Part shown: one piece after another, positions 7,672 through 15,454 of the stretch
How positions within the stretch are numbered: the stretch's first letter is position 1
Layout of the letters: every line of letters starts with the position of its first letter
NCBI RefSeq assembly: GCF_017983445.1
Contig: NZ_JAGOBJ010000003.1
Span: 124,001-188,000, forward strand
Length of the DNA stretch: 64,000 nucleotides
Source of the DNA: Halomonas sp.
GTDB lineage: Bacteria; Pseudomonadota; Gammaproteobacteria; Pseudomonadales; Halomonadaceae
Direction: 5' to 3'
Notes under the pieces: model-generated
Told to the model about the DNA's origin: nothing
The model's input: the letters and a program-made list of their open reading frames with translations, nothing else
Database searches by the model: none
Made by a program: the position numbers and the translations under genes

Positions 7672-8421
7672 TTATGCAGAGCTTTGGTGCGTCAGTTCGC
7701 GAGCCGTGCGGTAATATTGATCCCACATCAGTACGGCGCCTGCCACTGCGCCTGGAATCAAAAAGAGATTGGCCAGCGGTATCCAAGTGATCAGAGTAAC
7801 CAAGCCGCCGTAACTAAGGCTTTGCCACCAGCGCTTGGTAAGCCGTTGGCGCATATCCTTGAAGGCGACCTTATTATTATCCATGGGATAGTCCAAATAG
7901 GTAATCGCCATGACCCATGCTGAAAATAGCCCCCATAGCAGAGGCGCAAATAGGTTCAGCCCTGGAATCCAGCTGACAATAAACAGCGCAATGGCGCGCG
8001 GGGCGATATAGCCCAACTTAACCAATTCGCGGCCTATGGCATCGATCGCCGTCTTAGCCAGCCCCCGGTCATCCAGCGGTACTCTTCCAGTGGCTTGAAT
8101 TTCCACTTTTGCCGCCAGGAAGCCGTAAAAAGGCGCCGCGATAAGGTGGGTAATCAGCGTAAAGGTAAAAAACACCACGGCGAGCAGGCTAATCATGAAA
8201 AGCGGCCAGATCAGCCAGGAGAGCCAGTCGAGCCAAGCAGGTACCAAGCTCATCCAATGATCCAGCCAGCCGGAAAAGCGATTGATCACAACGCCTAACA
8301 TGGCGCCATAAACAAGGATATTAACGAGGATAGGCAGGAAAATATACCGCCGCAGACCTTTTTGATATACCAGGCGCGTGCCCCGTTTAAGCGCTGTTAT
8401 CGCATCCAACATGTCACTCAT
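7672..8421 (-). CDS. cysZ: sulfate transporter CysZ
   Basis: This 249-residue inner-membrane protein of the CysZ/EI24 family has several long hydrophobic segments (about 28-48, 68-98, 140-170 and 205-228). Family signatures include the N-terminal GTRLVYQKGLRRYIFLPILVN, LIAAPFYGFLAAKVE, and the end segment FLIPGAVAGAVLMWDQYY. CysZ takes up sulfate for cysteine synthesis. It stands alone between the secreted-protein gene and phoU, transcribed on the minus strand, with 68 bases to phoU. No CysB site was identified. Confidence 0.9.
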   Translation of the reverse strand: MSDMLDAITALKRGTRLVYQKGLRRYIFLPILVNILVYGAMLGVVINRFSGWLDHWMSLVPAWLDWLSWLIWPLFMISLLAVVFFTFTLITHLIAAPFYGFLAAKVEIQATGRVPLDDRGLAKTAIDAIGRELVKLGYIAPRAIALFIVSWIPGLNLFAPLLWGLFSAWVMAITYLDYPMDNNKVAFKDMRQRLTKRWWQSLSYGGLVTLITWIPLANLFLIPGAVAGAVLMWDQYYRTARELTHQSSA

Positions 8422-8489
8422 TCCTCATAAACGCAGACGTCCAGGCCGGTGTCAGCCCAGACGTATTGCAAGAGGAAATGCCCCATGGG

Positions 8490-9215
8490 TCAAGGCTTTT
8501 TCATTACCTTCTGATCGACGGTGCCCAGGTCGCTATGGCGAATATCGAGGCCTTTGACGAGGTACACAACGTACTCCGCCAGGTTGTCAGCATGGTCACC
8601 AACGCGCTCCAGTGCGCGCAGTACCCACATGATGCTGAGGATTGAGCTGATCGAACGTGAATCTTCCATCATGAAGGTCATCAATGAGCGCATGGCACTG
8701 CCGTACTCATCATCAACCGACTCATCTTCACGTACTACCTGCATGGCTAGATCAGTATCAAAGCGGGCAAAGGCGGTCAGCGCATCGCGCAGCATCTTGC
8801 GTACGTGTTCGCTGATATGGCGAACTTCTATCAACCCGCGAACCGGGCTGCTGTTTTCGCTGAGCAGTAGCGCATTGCGGGCAATTTTACTCGCCTCATC
8901 GCCAATACGCTCAAGGTCCGAGGTCGCGCGGATTACGGCGAGCACCAAGCGTAAATCCGACGCTGCCGGCTGGCGGCGTGCCAATACGCGGGTGCACTCT
9001 TCATCGATTTGCAGCTGCAGATCGTTAACCTGGCGATCGTTATCACGCACTTTTTCAGCTAAGCGGGTGTCACCTTCAAGCAGTGCGTGGACGGCGTCCT
9101 GCACCTGCTTCTCCACCAACCCACCCATAGTCATCAGATGGGTTTTCAACTCTTCCAGCTCTTGATTGAACTGGCGTGAGATATGCTGGCTGTGGGTATC
9201 GCTTGTAATATCCAT
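8490..9215 (-). CDS. phoU: phosphate signalling protein PhoU
   Basis: The 241-residue all-helical protein has the two characteristic PhoU repeats: an N-terminal ...SRQFNQELEELKTHLMTMGGLVEKQV and a second bundle with the ERIGDEA and ERVGDHADNLAEYVVY metal-binding E..D motifs. It mediates repression of PhoR by the Pst transporter when phosphate is ample. It is the last gene of the pstSCAB-phoU order, 44 bases after pstB. phoBR lies nearby but on the other strand and is separately promoted. Confidence 0.95.
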   Translation of the reverse strand: MDITSDTHSQHISRQFNQELEELKTHLMTMGGLVEKQVQDAVHALLEGDTRLAEKVRDNDRQVNDLQLQIDEECTRVLARRQPAASDLRLVLAVIRATSDLERIGDEASKIARNALLLSENSSPVRGLIEVRHISEHVRKMLRDALTAFARFDTDLAMQVVREDESVDDEYGSAMRSLMTFMMEDSRSISSILSIMWVLRALERVGDHADNLAEYVVYLVKGLDIRHSDLGTVDQKVMKKP

Positions 9216-9259
9216 TGAGCACTCCTGCGATAGGGTCGGTTAGGCCTGGACTATTGTTT

Positions 9260-10075
9260 TCAAGTCATGCGGCCAGTGATGTAGTTTTCGGTGCGTTGTA
9301 AGCGCGGGTTAGTGAAGACTTGATCGGTCGGGCCATACTCAACAAGTTCGCCATTGTGTAAAAAAGCGGTGTAGTCGGATACCCGGGCGGCCTGCTGCAT
9401 ATTGTGGGTTACAAGAACAAGCGTAAGCTGCGATTTAAGATTACGGATCAATTCCTCGATCTTTAGCGTTGAAATGGGATCAAGCGCTGATGCTGGCTCA
9501 TCAAGCAGCAGCACATCAGGCTGGACGGCTAGCGTCCGGGCAATCACCAAACGCTGCTGCTGGCCACCTGAAAGCTGCCACGCTGAGCGGTGCAGGCGAT
9601 CTTTTACCTCGTCCCACAAGGCTGCTGAAGTAAGTGCCCATTCGATAATGTCATCGCGCTGCCGTTTGGGCAGGCGATGCTGTAAACGTAAGCCAAAGGC
9701 CACATTTTCATAAATTGACATGGGAAACGGGTTGGGAGTTTGAAACACCATCCCCACCCGGCGGCGCAGCTCGGTCACGTTCATCTGCGGGGCGTAGATA
9801 TCCTGCCCTTCAAGCTGAATATGCCCACTATGCGCTACGCTCTCATTAAGATCGTGCAGCCGGTTAATGGCGCGCAGCAGGGTGGACTTACCACAGCCTG
9901 ACGGACCAATAAATGCCGTTACCCGGTGGCGCGGTACGCTCAGCGTTAAGTCACGCAGGGCCGATTTCCCCGCATAAGTGAGGTTAAACTGGTCGATGCT
10001 CAGGGCGCAGTGTTCGGACGAAAAGTGCGTCACCGGCGCCTGAGAGGCAGTGGCTGAATCTAATGACGCTAGCAT
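9260..10075 (-). CDS. pstB: phosphate ABC transporter ATP-binding protein PstB
   Basis: This 271-residue ATPase has Walker A GPSGCGKS at 57-64, the ABC signature [16 protein letters not shown], and Walker [14 protein letters not shown]. PstB powers high-affinity phosphate import on the cytoplasmic face of the PstA-PstC channel. The start overlaps the end of pstA by seven bases, so the two are translationally coupled. The N-terminal ~20 residues before the conserved domain are an ordinary extension. Confidence 0.96.
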   Translation of the reverse strand: MLASLDSATASQAPVTHFSSEHCALSIDQFNLTYAGKSALRDLTLSVPRHRVTAFIGPSGCGKSTLLRAINRLHDLNESVAHSGHIQLEGQDIYAPQMNVTELRRRVGMVFQTPNPFPMSIYENVAFGLRLQHRLPKRQRDDIIEWALTSAALWDEVKDRLHRSAWQLSGGQQQRLVIARTLAVQPDVLLLDEPASALDPISTLKIEELIRNLKSQLTLVLVTHNMQQAARVSDYTAFLHNGELVEYGPTDQVFTNPRLQRTENYITGRMT

Positions 10076-11478
10076 TCGCTTCCTCGTTGGCGCCTGAAAT
10101 AATGACGCAGAAATATGGCAGTTAGATTAAGCACCAGCACAATGAGCACTAAAAGAAGTGCCGTGGCGTACACCAGTGGTATCGCGGCCTGCACATCCTC
10201 GCCATGAAAGGCGGTATCAAATAGATGATAGCCAAGATGCATGAACTTGCGCTCTAGATGTAAATAAGGGAATTCACCGTCCACGGGCATTTGTGGGGCC
10301 AGTTTGGCGACGCCCACCAGCATCAGCGGCGCCACTTCTCCGGCCGCACGGGCAACCGCGAGGATAACCCCGGTCAGCATGGCGGGTATGGCCATGGGCA
10401 GCACAATGCGCACCAGCATTTCCAGGCGCGTGGCGCCTAGCGCCACCGCCCCTTCTCTCTGGGCATCAGGGATACGTGCCAGCCCCTCTTCGGTCGCCAC
10501 AATCACGACCGGTAGCGTTAACAATGCCAGGGTTAAAGATGCCCACAACAGGCCGCCGGTGCCGAAGGTAGGTGAGGGCAACGTATCGCTGAAAAACCAG
10601 CTATCGAGCGTGCCGCCAATACCGTATACGAAAACGCCCAGGCCAAAAACGCCGTAAACAATCGACGGTACGCCGGCCAGGTTGCGTACCCCAATACGCA
10701 CCAGGCGGGTTAAACGGTTCTGATGAGCGATTTCATTGAGATAGATGGCCGCCAGCACCCCAAAAGGGGTCACGATCACCGACATTAAAATGACCATCAG
10801 TACGGTGCCAAAAATAGCCGGCCAGACACCACCGCCCGTATTGGCGGCACGCGGACCCTGGCTCAAGAACTGCCAGACGTTACGGCTCCAGGTATGTATT
10901 TTCTGCCACCAGGACATGGCGTTAGGCGCCAGCGCCTGGCTGAAATTGCTCAGCGGTTGACGCAGCGTCTGACCATCGGAGGTTACCAGCAGAAGCTCGG
11001 CATCAGGCCGTTCCGCCTGGGGCAGGGCGAGCGCCTGAGTTAGATAACGCCATGCCTGGTCTTCACGGAGCAACTGCCCGCCCGTTTCCACACCGGCTAA
11101 GCGGCCGATAAAATCACCCCACGGGTTACGCTCCAGGCGAATCAGGTCGCTTGGTGTGCTGCGTGAGACGATGTCGTCCAGATTTACCCAGCGCCAGCTG
11201 GCCCCGTCGATATCGCGGTTAGCCGTAAAATAAAGCCGCTCAAAGCCCTCTGCCTGGGGAAGCGGGGCCTCGCGGGTCGGCTGCCCTGCGACGCTATCGC
11301 CTGAGCGCAGGGTAATTTCTTCAAGCGTGGCGGGCCAAAAATGACCTAATCCGCGTACCACCAAGAGCGCTAACAAGGCCGCTAACATTAAAAGTGATAA
11401 AGCGACGCTAGCAGCACATAACCATGGCCAGAGTGCGTCCATCAAGCGTCGGCGAGGCGTATTTGAGAAGCGGTTCAT
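10069..11478 (-). CDS. pstA: phosphate ABC transporter permease PstA (long form)
   Basis: At 469 residues this is much longer than the roughly 300-residue E. coli protein. After the first membrane helix (about 14-40) comes a periplasmic insertion of about 170 residues. The permease domain follows, with its EAA loop ...[27 protein letters not shown]. Pseudomonas-type PstA proteins share this insertion. It forms the membrane channel with PstC. The start overlaps the stop of pstC by one base (TAATG). No key residues appear to be missing. Confidence 0.93.
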   Translation of the reverse strand: MNRFSNTPRRRLMDALWPWLCAASVALSLLMLAALLALLVVRGLGHFWPATLEEITLRSGDSVAGQPTREAPLPQAEGFERLYFTANRDIDGASWRWVNLDDIVSRSTPSDLIRLERNPWGDFIGRLAGVETGGQLLREDQAWRYLTQALALPQAERPDAELLLVTSDGQTLRQPLSNFSQALAPNAMSWWQKIHTWSRNVWQFLSQGPRAANTGGGVWPAIFGTVLMVILMSVIVTPFGVLAAIYLNEIAHQNRLTRLVRIGVRNLAGVPSIVYGVFGLGVFVYGIGGTLDSWFFSDTLPSPTFGTGGLLWASLTLALLTLPVVIVATEEGLARIPDAQREGAVALGATRLEMLVRIVLPMAIPAMLTGVILAVARAAGEVAPLMLVGVAKLAPQMPVDGEFPYLHLERKFMHLGYHLFDTAFHGEDVQAAIPLVYATALLLVLIVLVLNLTAIFLRHYFRRQRGSEC

Positions 11479-12590
11479 TAATGGCGCCCCGCTTTATGAT
11501 ACCGGCGTCGCATGCGTGAACGGACTACTTCAGCCAGGGTATTAACCAAAAACGTAAAGATAAACAGCACCAGAGCAGCAAGTATCAAATGATGATAGGT
11601 AAGCCCGCCGGGCGAGGCTTCGGGAAGCTCAATGGCAATGGCCGCTGCCATGGAGCGCATGCCTTCAAAAGGGCTGACACTCAACAACGCCATGTTGCCG
11701 CTGGCCATCAGCACAATCATGGTTTCACCAACGGCGCGGCCCGCGCCAATCATCACCGCCGAGAAAATACCGGGGCCAGCGGCCGGTAAGGCAACTTTCC
11801 AGAGTGCCTGCCAGCGGCTGGCGCCCAGCGCTTGGGCACCCTCCATCAAGCTTGCCGGCACATCGGCTAAAGCATCCTCCGCCAGGGCGTAGATGCTGGG
11901 TATAACGGCAAACCCCATGGCGATACCCACAATCAGCGCATTGCGGGTGGCGTAATCCATCCCCCAGTGCTGCTCAAGCAGGCGGCGCAAGTCGCCGCCT
12001 AAAAAAAACTGCTCAAGCAAGGGCGCAAACCACAGCGCCAAAAGCACCATGCACGCGAGCCAGGGCAAAAGCCACAGCCCGGCCCATGAAATGGGCAGCC
12101 ACCGGCGCCAGCGCGATGCGGCCATGTGCCAGAGAACACCTGCCAAGCCTGCGCTGATAGGTAACCAGATTAGTAGCGCCAGAGTGCTGGCAAGATGACG
12201 CTCTACCCAGGGGGCAAGCACTAAACCGGCAATAAACCCCACCACCACGCCGGGTATCGCTTCCATCATTTCAAGCGCTGGCTTAACGCGGCTGCGTAGG
12301 CGAGCCGACATAAATAGAGCCGAATACATCGCGGCTCCCAGGGCTATCGGCAGGGCAAACAGCATGGCAGCCAGAGCGGCTTTTAACGTTCCCCAGGCCA
12401 GCGGCGAAAGCTTGCTGAAGGCAAACGTTTTATCCCATGCCAGCAGAGGCAACGTTTCCCAAACAAGAAATACGCCGATTGCCAAAATCGCCAGCAGTAC
12501 ACCAATGCCACCCGCGGTAATCAGACCGGTGGCAATGCGGTTTTTTAACTGACGTAGCGGCTGTCGAGAAGCAGCGCGAGGTAGGGTCAT
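11478..12590 (-). CDS. pstC: phosphate ABC transporter permease PstC
   Basis: The 370-residue membrane permease has an EAA loop, LMEGAQALGASRWQALWKVALPAAGPGIFSAVM, followed by GAGRAVGETMIVLMASGNM, typical of PstC. Many gammaproteobacterial relatives with a long PstA also carry a long PstC with a large periplasmic domain; this one lacks it and is closer to the compact E. coli form. The ATG at 12590 has no good ribosome site of its own. The strong AAGGAG nearby belongs to a 12-codon reading frame that ends seven bases upstream, so translation may depend on coupling. Confidence 0.92.
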   Translation of the reverse strand: MTLPRAASRQPLRQLKNRIATGLITAGGIGVLLAILAIGVFLVWETLPLLAWDKTFAFSKLSPLAWGTLKAALAAMLFALPIALGAAMYSALFMSARLRSRVKPALEMMEAIPGVVVGFIAGLVLAPWVERHLASTLALLIWLPISAGLAGVLWHMAASRWRRWLPISWAGLWLLPWLACMVLLALWFAPLLEQFFLGGDLRRLLEQHWGMDYATRNALIVGIAMGFAVIPSIYALAEDALADVPASLMEGAQALGASRWQALWKVALPAAGPGIFSAVMIGAGRAVGETMIVLMASGNMALLSVSPFEGMRSMAAAIAIELPEASPGGLTYHHLILAALVLFIFTFLVNTLAEVVRSRMRRRYHKAGRH

Positions 12591-12597
12591 ATCAACA

Positions 12598-12636
12598 TCA
12601 TAAGAGAGCCGGGGCCGTTATGAAGAGGGTTTGCAT
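12598..12636 (-). CDS. possible 12-residue leader peptide upstream of pstC
   Basis: An ATG at 12636 begins MQTLFITAPALL and stops seven bases before the pstC ATG. It is preceded by AAGGAG at a good distance (eight bases), the best ribosome site in the pstS-pstC gap. In the pstC frame a TAA lies upstream, so the site cannot serve a longer PstC. It may couple or modulate pstC translation. Nothing but the ribosome site and the spacing supports it. Confidence 0.4.
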   Translation of the reverse strand: MQTLFITAPALL

Positions 12637-12655
12637 GGTGCGTTCTCCTTACTCT

Positions 12656-12673
12656 AAGTCATTTTTATGACAA
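12656..12673 (-). promoter_or_regulatory. candidate Pho box between pstS and pstC
   Basis: On the minus strand, TTGTCATAAAAATGACTT matches the first eleven positions of the 18-base PhoB box well and four of seven in the second half. It sits just after the pstS stop and 66 bases before the pstC start. It could support an internal promoter for pstCAB-phoU. I found no comparable box in front of pstS. Confidence 0.4.
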
Positions 12674-12688
12674 TTAGATGATAGTTAG

Positions 12689-13639
12689 CTACCAGGTACG
12701 CTGAGCATCTATATCGTCATCGGGAAGCGGCACAAACCCCGCTGCGCGGGCAATGCGCTGGCCTTCTTCGGTTAAAATAAGTGCTAGCAGTGCTTGGTCA
12801 GCCGGTGGTAGCGAATCGCTGGGCGGTAAATTAACGTACAGGTACAGGTCGCGCGATAGCGGGTACTCGTTGCGCTGAATGGCCTGCTCGCTAGGTGCAA
12901 TTTCAGCCCCTTCCTCGGTAATCAGGCTTAGCGCATGAACCATAGGCGTCAGATGGTTATAGCCTGCATAGCCCATGGCGTTGGGGGATTCTCCCACCGC
13001 GGCGACCACCGCTGAGGAGCCAGGATGTTCGCTGATATCGGGCCTGAAATTGCCGCCGCAAAGCACTTCGGCCTGAAATAACCCGTGGGTGCCCGAGGCT
13101 AAATTACGTCCATGCAGGGCGATGTTTCCATACGGCCAGTCACGTGTGGTGACCAATTCGTCCCAGCGTCTGAGGGGAGCTTCGCCACCACACGCTTGGT
13201 CAGTGGAGAAAATAGCGTCAGCCTGTTTACGTGTGATGGCTCCTAACGGGTTATGTCGGTGCACGACCAGAATCAGTGCCTCTTTTGCTACTCTGAGTTC
13301 CAGCGGCGGATAGCCATAGCGGTCGGCAAACGCCTGACGTTCGCCAGCATACATCGGGCGTGACATGAGCCCCAGCCGGGTAGTGCCTGCCGTCAAGGCG
13401 GGCGGTACGCTGGCCGAGCCCGTGGCTTGAAACTGCAAGTTAACGTCAGGGTAGCGGGCAGTGAGTGACTCGCCCCAGCGCAACATTAGCCCAGCCATGG
13501 TGTCTGAGCCAATAATGCCCAGCGTACCGCTAACCGGTTGAGGTTGCCCCCAGACCGCTGATGCGCATAGCATTAGCGCCATGACGAGCGTTAAACGCAG
13601 ACGCGGCTTCTTGCCCGACGATAAACCGATACGCTTCAA
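12689..13639 (-). CDS. pstS: phosphate-binding protein PstS family
   Basis: The 316-residue periplasmic binding protein has a Sec signal (LRLTLVMALMLCASAVWG, cut near residue 31) followed by GTLGIIGSDTMAGLMLRWGESL and LQFQATGSASVPPALTAGTTRLGLMSRPM. These correspond to the phosphate-contacting loops of PstS-like class II proteins. The start is a TTG at 13639 with a GAGGA ribosome site upstream; no ATG gives a full signal peptide. It delivers phosphate to PstC/PstA. It is the first gene of the pst cluster, about 100 bases before pstC. The sequence is closer to the 'PstS family' of marine bacteria than to E. coli PstS. Confidence 0.88.
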   Translation of the reverse strand: MKRIGLSSGKKPRLRLTLVMALMLCASAVWGQPQPVSGTLGIIGSDTMAGLMLRWGESLTARYPDVNLQFQATGSASVPPALTAGTTRLGLMSRPMYAGERQAFADRYGYPPLELRVAKEALILVVHRHNPLGAITRKQADAIFSTDQACGGEAPLRRWDELVTTRDWPYGNIALHGRNLASGTHGLFQAEVLCGGNFRPDISEHPGSSAVVAAVGESPNAMGYAGYNHLTPMVHALSLITEEGAEIAPSEQAIQRNEYPLSRDLYLYVNLPPSDSLPPADQALLALILTEEGQRIARAAGFVPLPDDDIDAQRTW

Positions 13640-13723
13640 ACGTATTTCCTCTTATGATTAACTAGCGTTTTCATATTGCATTGCAGCAATAGCACAACAA
13701 TAACCTTATTAAGCGACCAACTA

Positions 13724-14137
13724 ATGACACTTTTAGAAACCGACCTGGACGATGTCCCCGCGCCTCAAGGGCAGCTCACCTTAAAATTACTGGCTTCTCG
13801 ACAGGATACCAACCTTTACGGCGATATTTCGGGCGGGTGGCTGGTCAGTCATATGGATCAGGCGGCAGAACTGGCGGCAGGGCGTGAAGCAGGTGGGCGA
13901 ACATCGACAGTGGCGATTGAGTCGATGGATTTTTTAAGCCCGGTACGTGTTGGCTCGATGGTGAGCATTTATACCCAGGTAAAAGAGATCGGCCACAGCT
14001 CGCTTAAAATCGATGTGGAAGTCTGGGTGCGCCCGCCTCTGGGGCGGCGCCTTGAAGAGCGCCAAAAGGTGACCGAAGCACGATTCGTGATGGTGGCACT
14101 GGACGACAATGGGCGTATCCGCGCTGTTCACAGCTGA
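13724..14137 (+). CDS. acyl-CoA thioesterase, hotdog fold (YciA-like)
   Basis: The 137-residue protein has the hexameric hotdog-thioesterase pattern: NLYGDISGGWLVSHMDQAAELAAGR (catalytic Asp/loop and central helix) followed by VAIESMDFLSPVRVGSMVSIYTQV. YciA-type enzymes hydrolyse medium- and long-chain acyl-CoAs in the cytoplasm. I chose the ATG at 13724; an in-frame TTG at 13676 would add 16 unlikely residues. It is divergent from pstS with about 84 bases between, and ends facing the TRAP binding-protein gene. Confidence 0.85.
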   Translation: MTLLETDLDDVPAPQGQLTLKLLASRQDTNLYGDISGGWLVSHMDQAAELAAGREAGGRTSTVAIESMDFLSPVRVGSMVSIYTQVKEIGHSSLKIDVEVWVRPPLGRRLEERQKVTEARFVMVALDDNGRIRAVHS

Positions 14138-14184
14138 TTTTCTGCGCTAATGATTTTCTTCCCTAATCATTGTTCACTTTAACG

Positions 14185-14210
14185 ACCAGGGGCGCCGAAG
14201 CGCCCCTGGT
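14185..14210. terminator. terminator hairpin between convergent genes
   Basis: ACCAGGGGCGC and GCGCCCCTGGT form a perfect 11-bp stem with a CGAA tetraloop. On the plus strand TTCATCT follows, only weakly T-rich. It sits between the 3' ends of the thioesterase (+) and the TRAP binding-protein gene (-), so it can end both transcripts. Confidence 0.7.
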
Positions 14211-14238
14211 TCATCTAAACGTCATCAGTCGATAACGC

Positions 14239-15327
14239 TTAGCCGCCAACCTCGTCGCGGCCTTTCAGGTAGGCATATTCGCCGATATCACTGAAGGGAC
14301 GAATAATCTTCTGGAAGGCCGAGTAGGACTCATAAACGCGACGCGAGTCTTCGTCGTTTTCGACCTGATTCTGAATCACTTGCTGCGATGACTCATAAAG
14401 CGCCTTGATCACGTCTGCAGGGAACTCGCGCAGCTCAACACCGTGCTCATCCACCAGTGTTTCAAGCGCCTGGGCATTGCGGAAGGCAAACTCGGTGTAC
14501 ATGGCCAGGTTGGAGGCGCGTGCTGCTTCGCGGATAACGTCCTGAAGGTCTTCCGGCAGGGCATTCCAGGCATCCAGGTTGATCATGGTCTCAACGGTAG
14601 CCGTTGGCTCGTTCCACACCGTGGTGTAGTAGTAGTCGGCGACCTGATGCAGACCAAACGCCATATCGTTGTAAGGACCTACCCAATCGGCAGCATCCAG
14701 TACGCCAGTTTGCAGCGAGGTGAAAATCTCAGACCCCGGCATGTTGACGGTGCTGACACCGATGCCGTTCATGGCTTCACCGGCAAGACCCGGCAGGCGC
14801 AGTTTGAGACCCTGCATATCGGCTAACGAGTTGATTTCTTTTTTGAACCAGCCTGCCATCTGGGGGCCTGTATTGCCCACGGCAAACGGTTTGAGATTAT
14901 GCTTGGCATAAATCTCATCCCACAACTCCTGGCCACCGCCGTGATACAGCCACGCGTTCATCTCGGTGGTGGTCATACCGAAAGGAACGGCCGTAAAGAA
15001 CTGTGAAGAGGCTAACTTACCGCGCCAGTAATACGGCGTGGAGTGGCCGATTTCAGCCGTTCCGGCGGCAACCGCATCAAACACTTCCAGGGCAGGCACC
15101 AGCTCGCCTGCACCGTGAACGCGGATAGTCATCCGGCCATTGGAAAGCTGCTCAACGCGCTTGGCAAAGTCGTTGGCACCGGTACCCAGCGCGGGGAAGT
15201 TTTTCGGCCAGGACGTAACCATGTCCCAGGTGTAGGTTTCTTGCGCGTGGGCGCTGGTGACGAAAGGCGCGGCGGCGACACCGGCGGCACCTAGGCCGGC
15301 GGTTTTCAGGAATTGGCGGCGTTGCAT
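14239..15327 (-). CDS. TRAP transporter substrate-binding protein, TakP-like, orphan
   Basis: The 362-residue binding protein starts MQRRQFLKTAGLGAAGVAAAP, a twin-arginine (Tat) signal with RRQFLK. The mature part resembles TakP, the alpha-keto-acid/lactate TRAP receptor: WDMVTSWPKNFPALGTGA, AGWFKKEINSLADMQGLKLRLPG, ADWVGPYNDMAFGLH. The ATG at 15327 has GGAG upstream. An earlier in-frame start would add 18 residues before the Tat signal. TRAP receptors normally sit beside dctQ and dctM permease genes. Here the flanking genes are a thioesterase and uvrD, so its membrane partners must be elsewhere or it works alone. Confidence 0.88.
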   Translation of the reverse strand: MQRRQFLKTAGLGAAGVAAAPFVTSAHAQETYTWDMVTSWPKNFPALGTGANDFAKRVEQLSNGRMTIRVHGAGELVPALEVFDAVAAGTAEIGHSTPYYWRGKLASSQFFTAVPFGMTTTEMNAWLYHGGGQELWDEIYAKHNLKPFAVGNTGPQMAGWFKKEINSLADMQGLKLRLPGLAGEAMNGIGVSTVNMPGSEIFTSLQTGVLDAADWVGPYNDMAFGLHQVADYYYTTVWNEPTATVETMINLDAWNALPEDLQDVIREAARASNLAMYTEFAFRNAQALETLVDEHGVELREFPADVIKALYESSQQVIQNQVENDEDSRRVYESYSAFQKIIRPFSDIGEYAYLKGRDEVGG

Positions 15328-15454
15328 GGCGGGCTTAACTCCGAGAAGGTATGATTTTTGTGTAATTGCACGTGAGCGCAAGTTTCCGCTCGTCAGTATG
15401 CGCTAATCCGGTTTTATTGGGCAACCTGCCGATTCATTTCCCTTAATGCACCTG

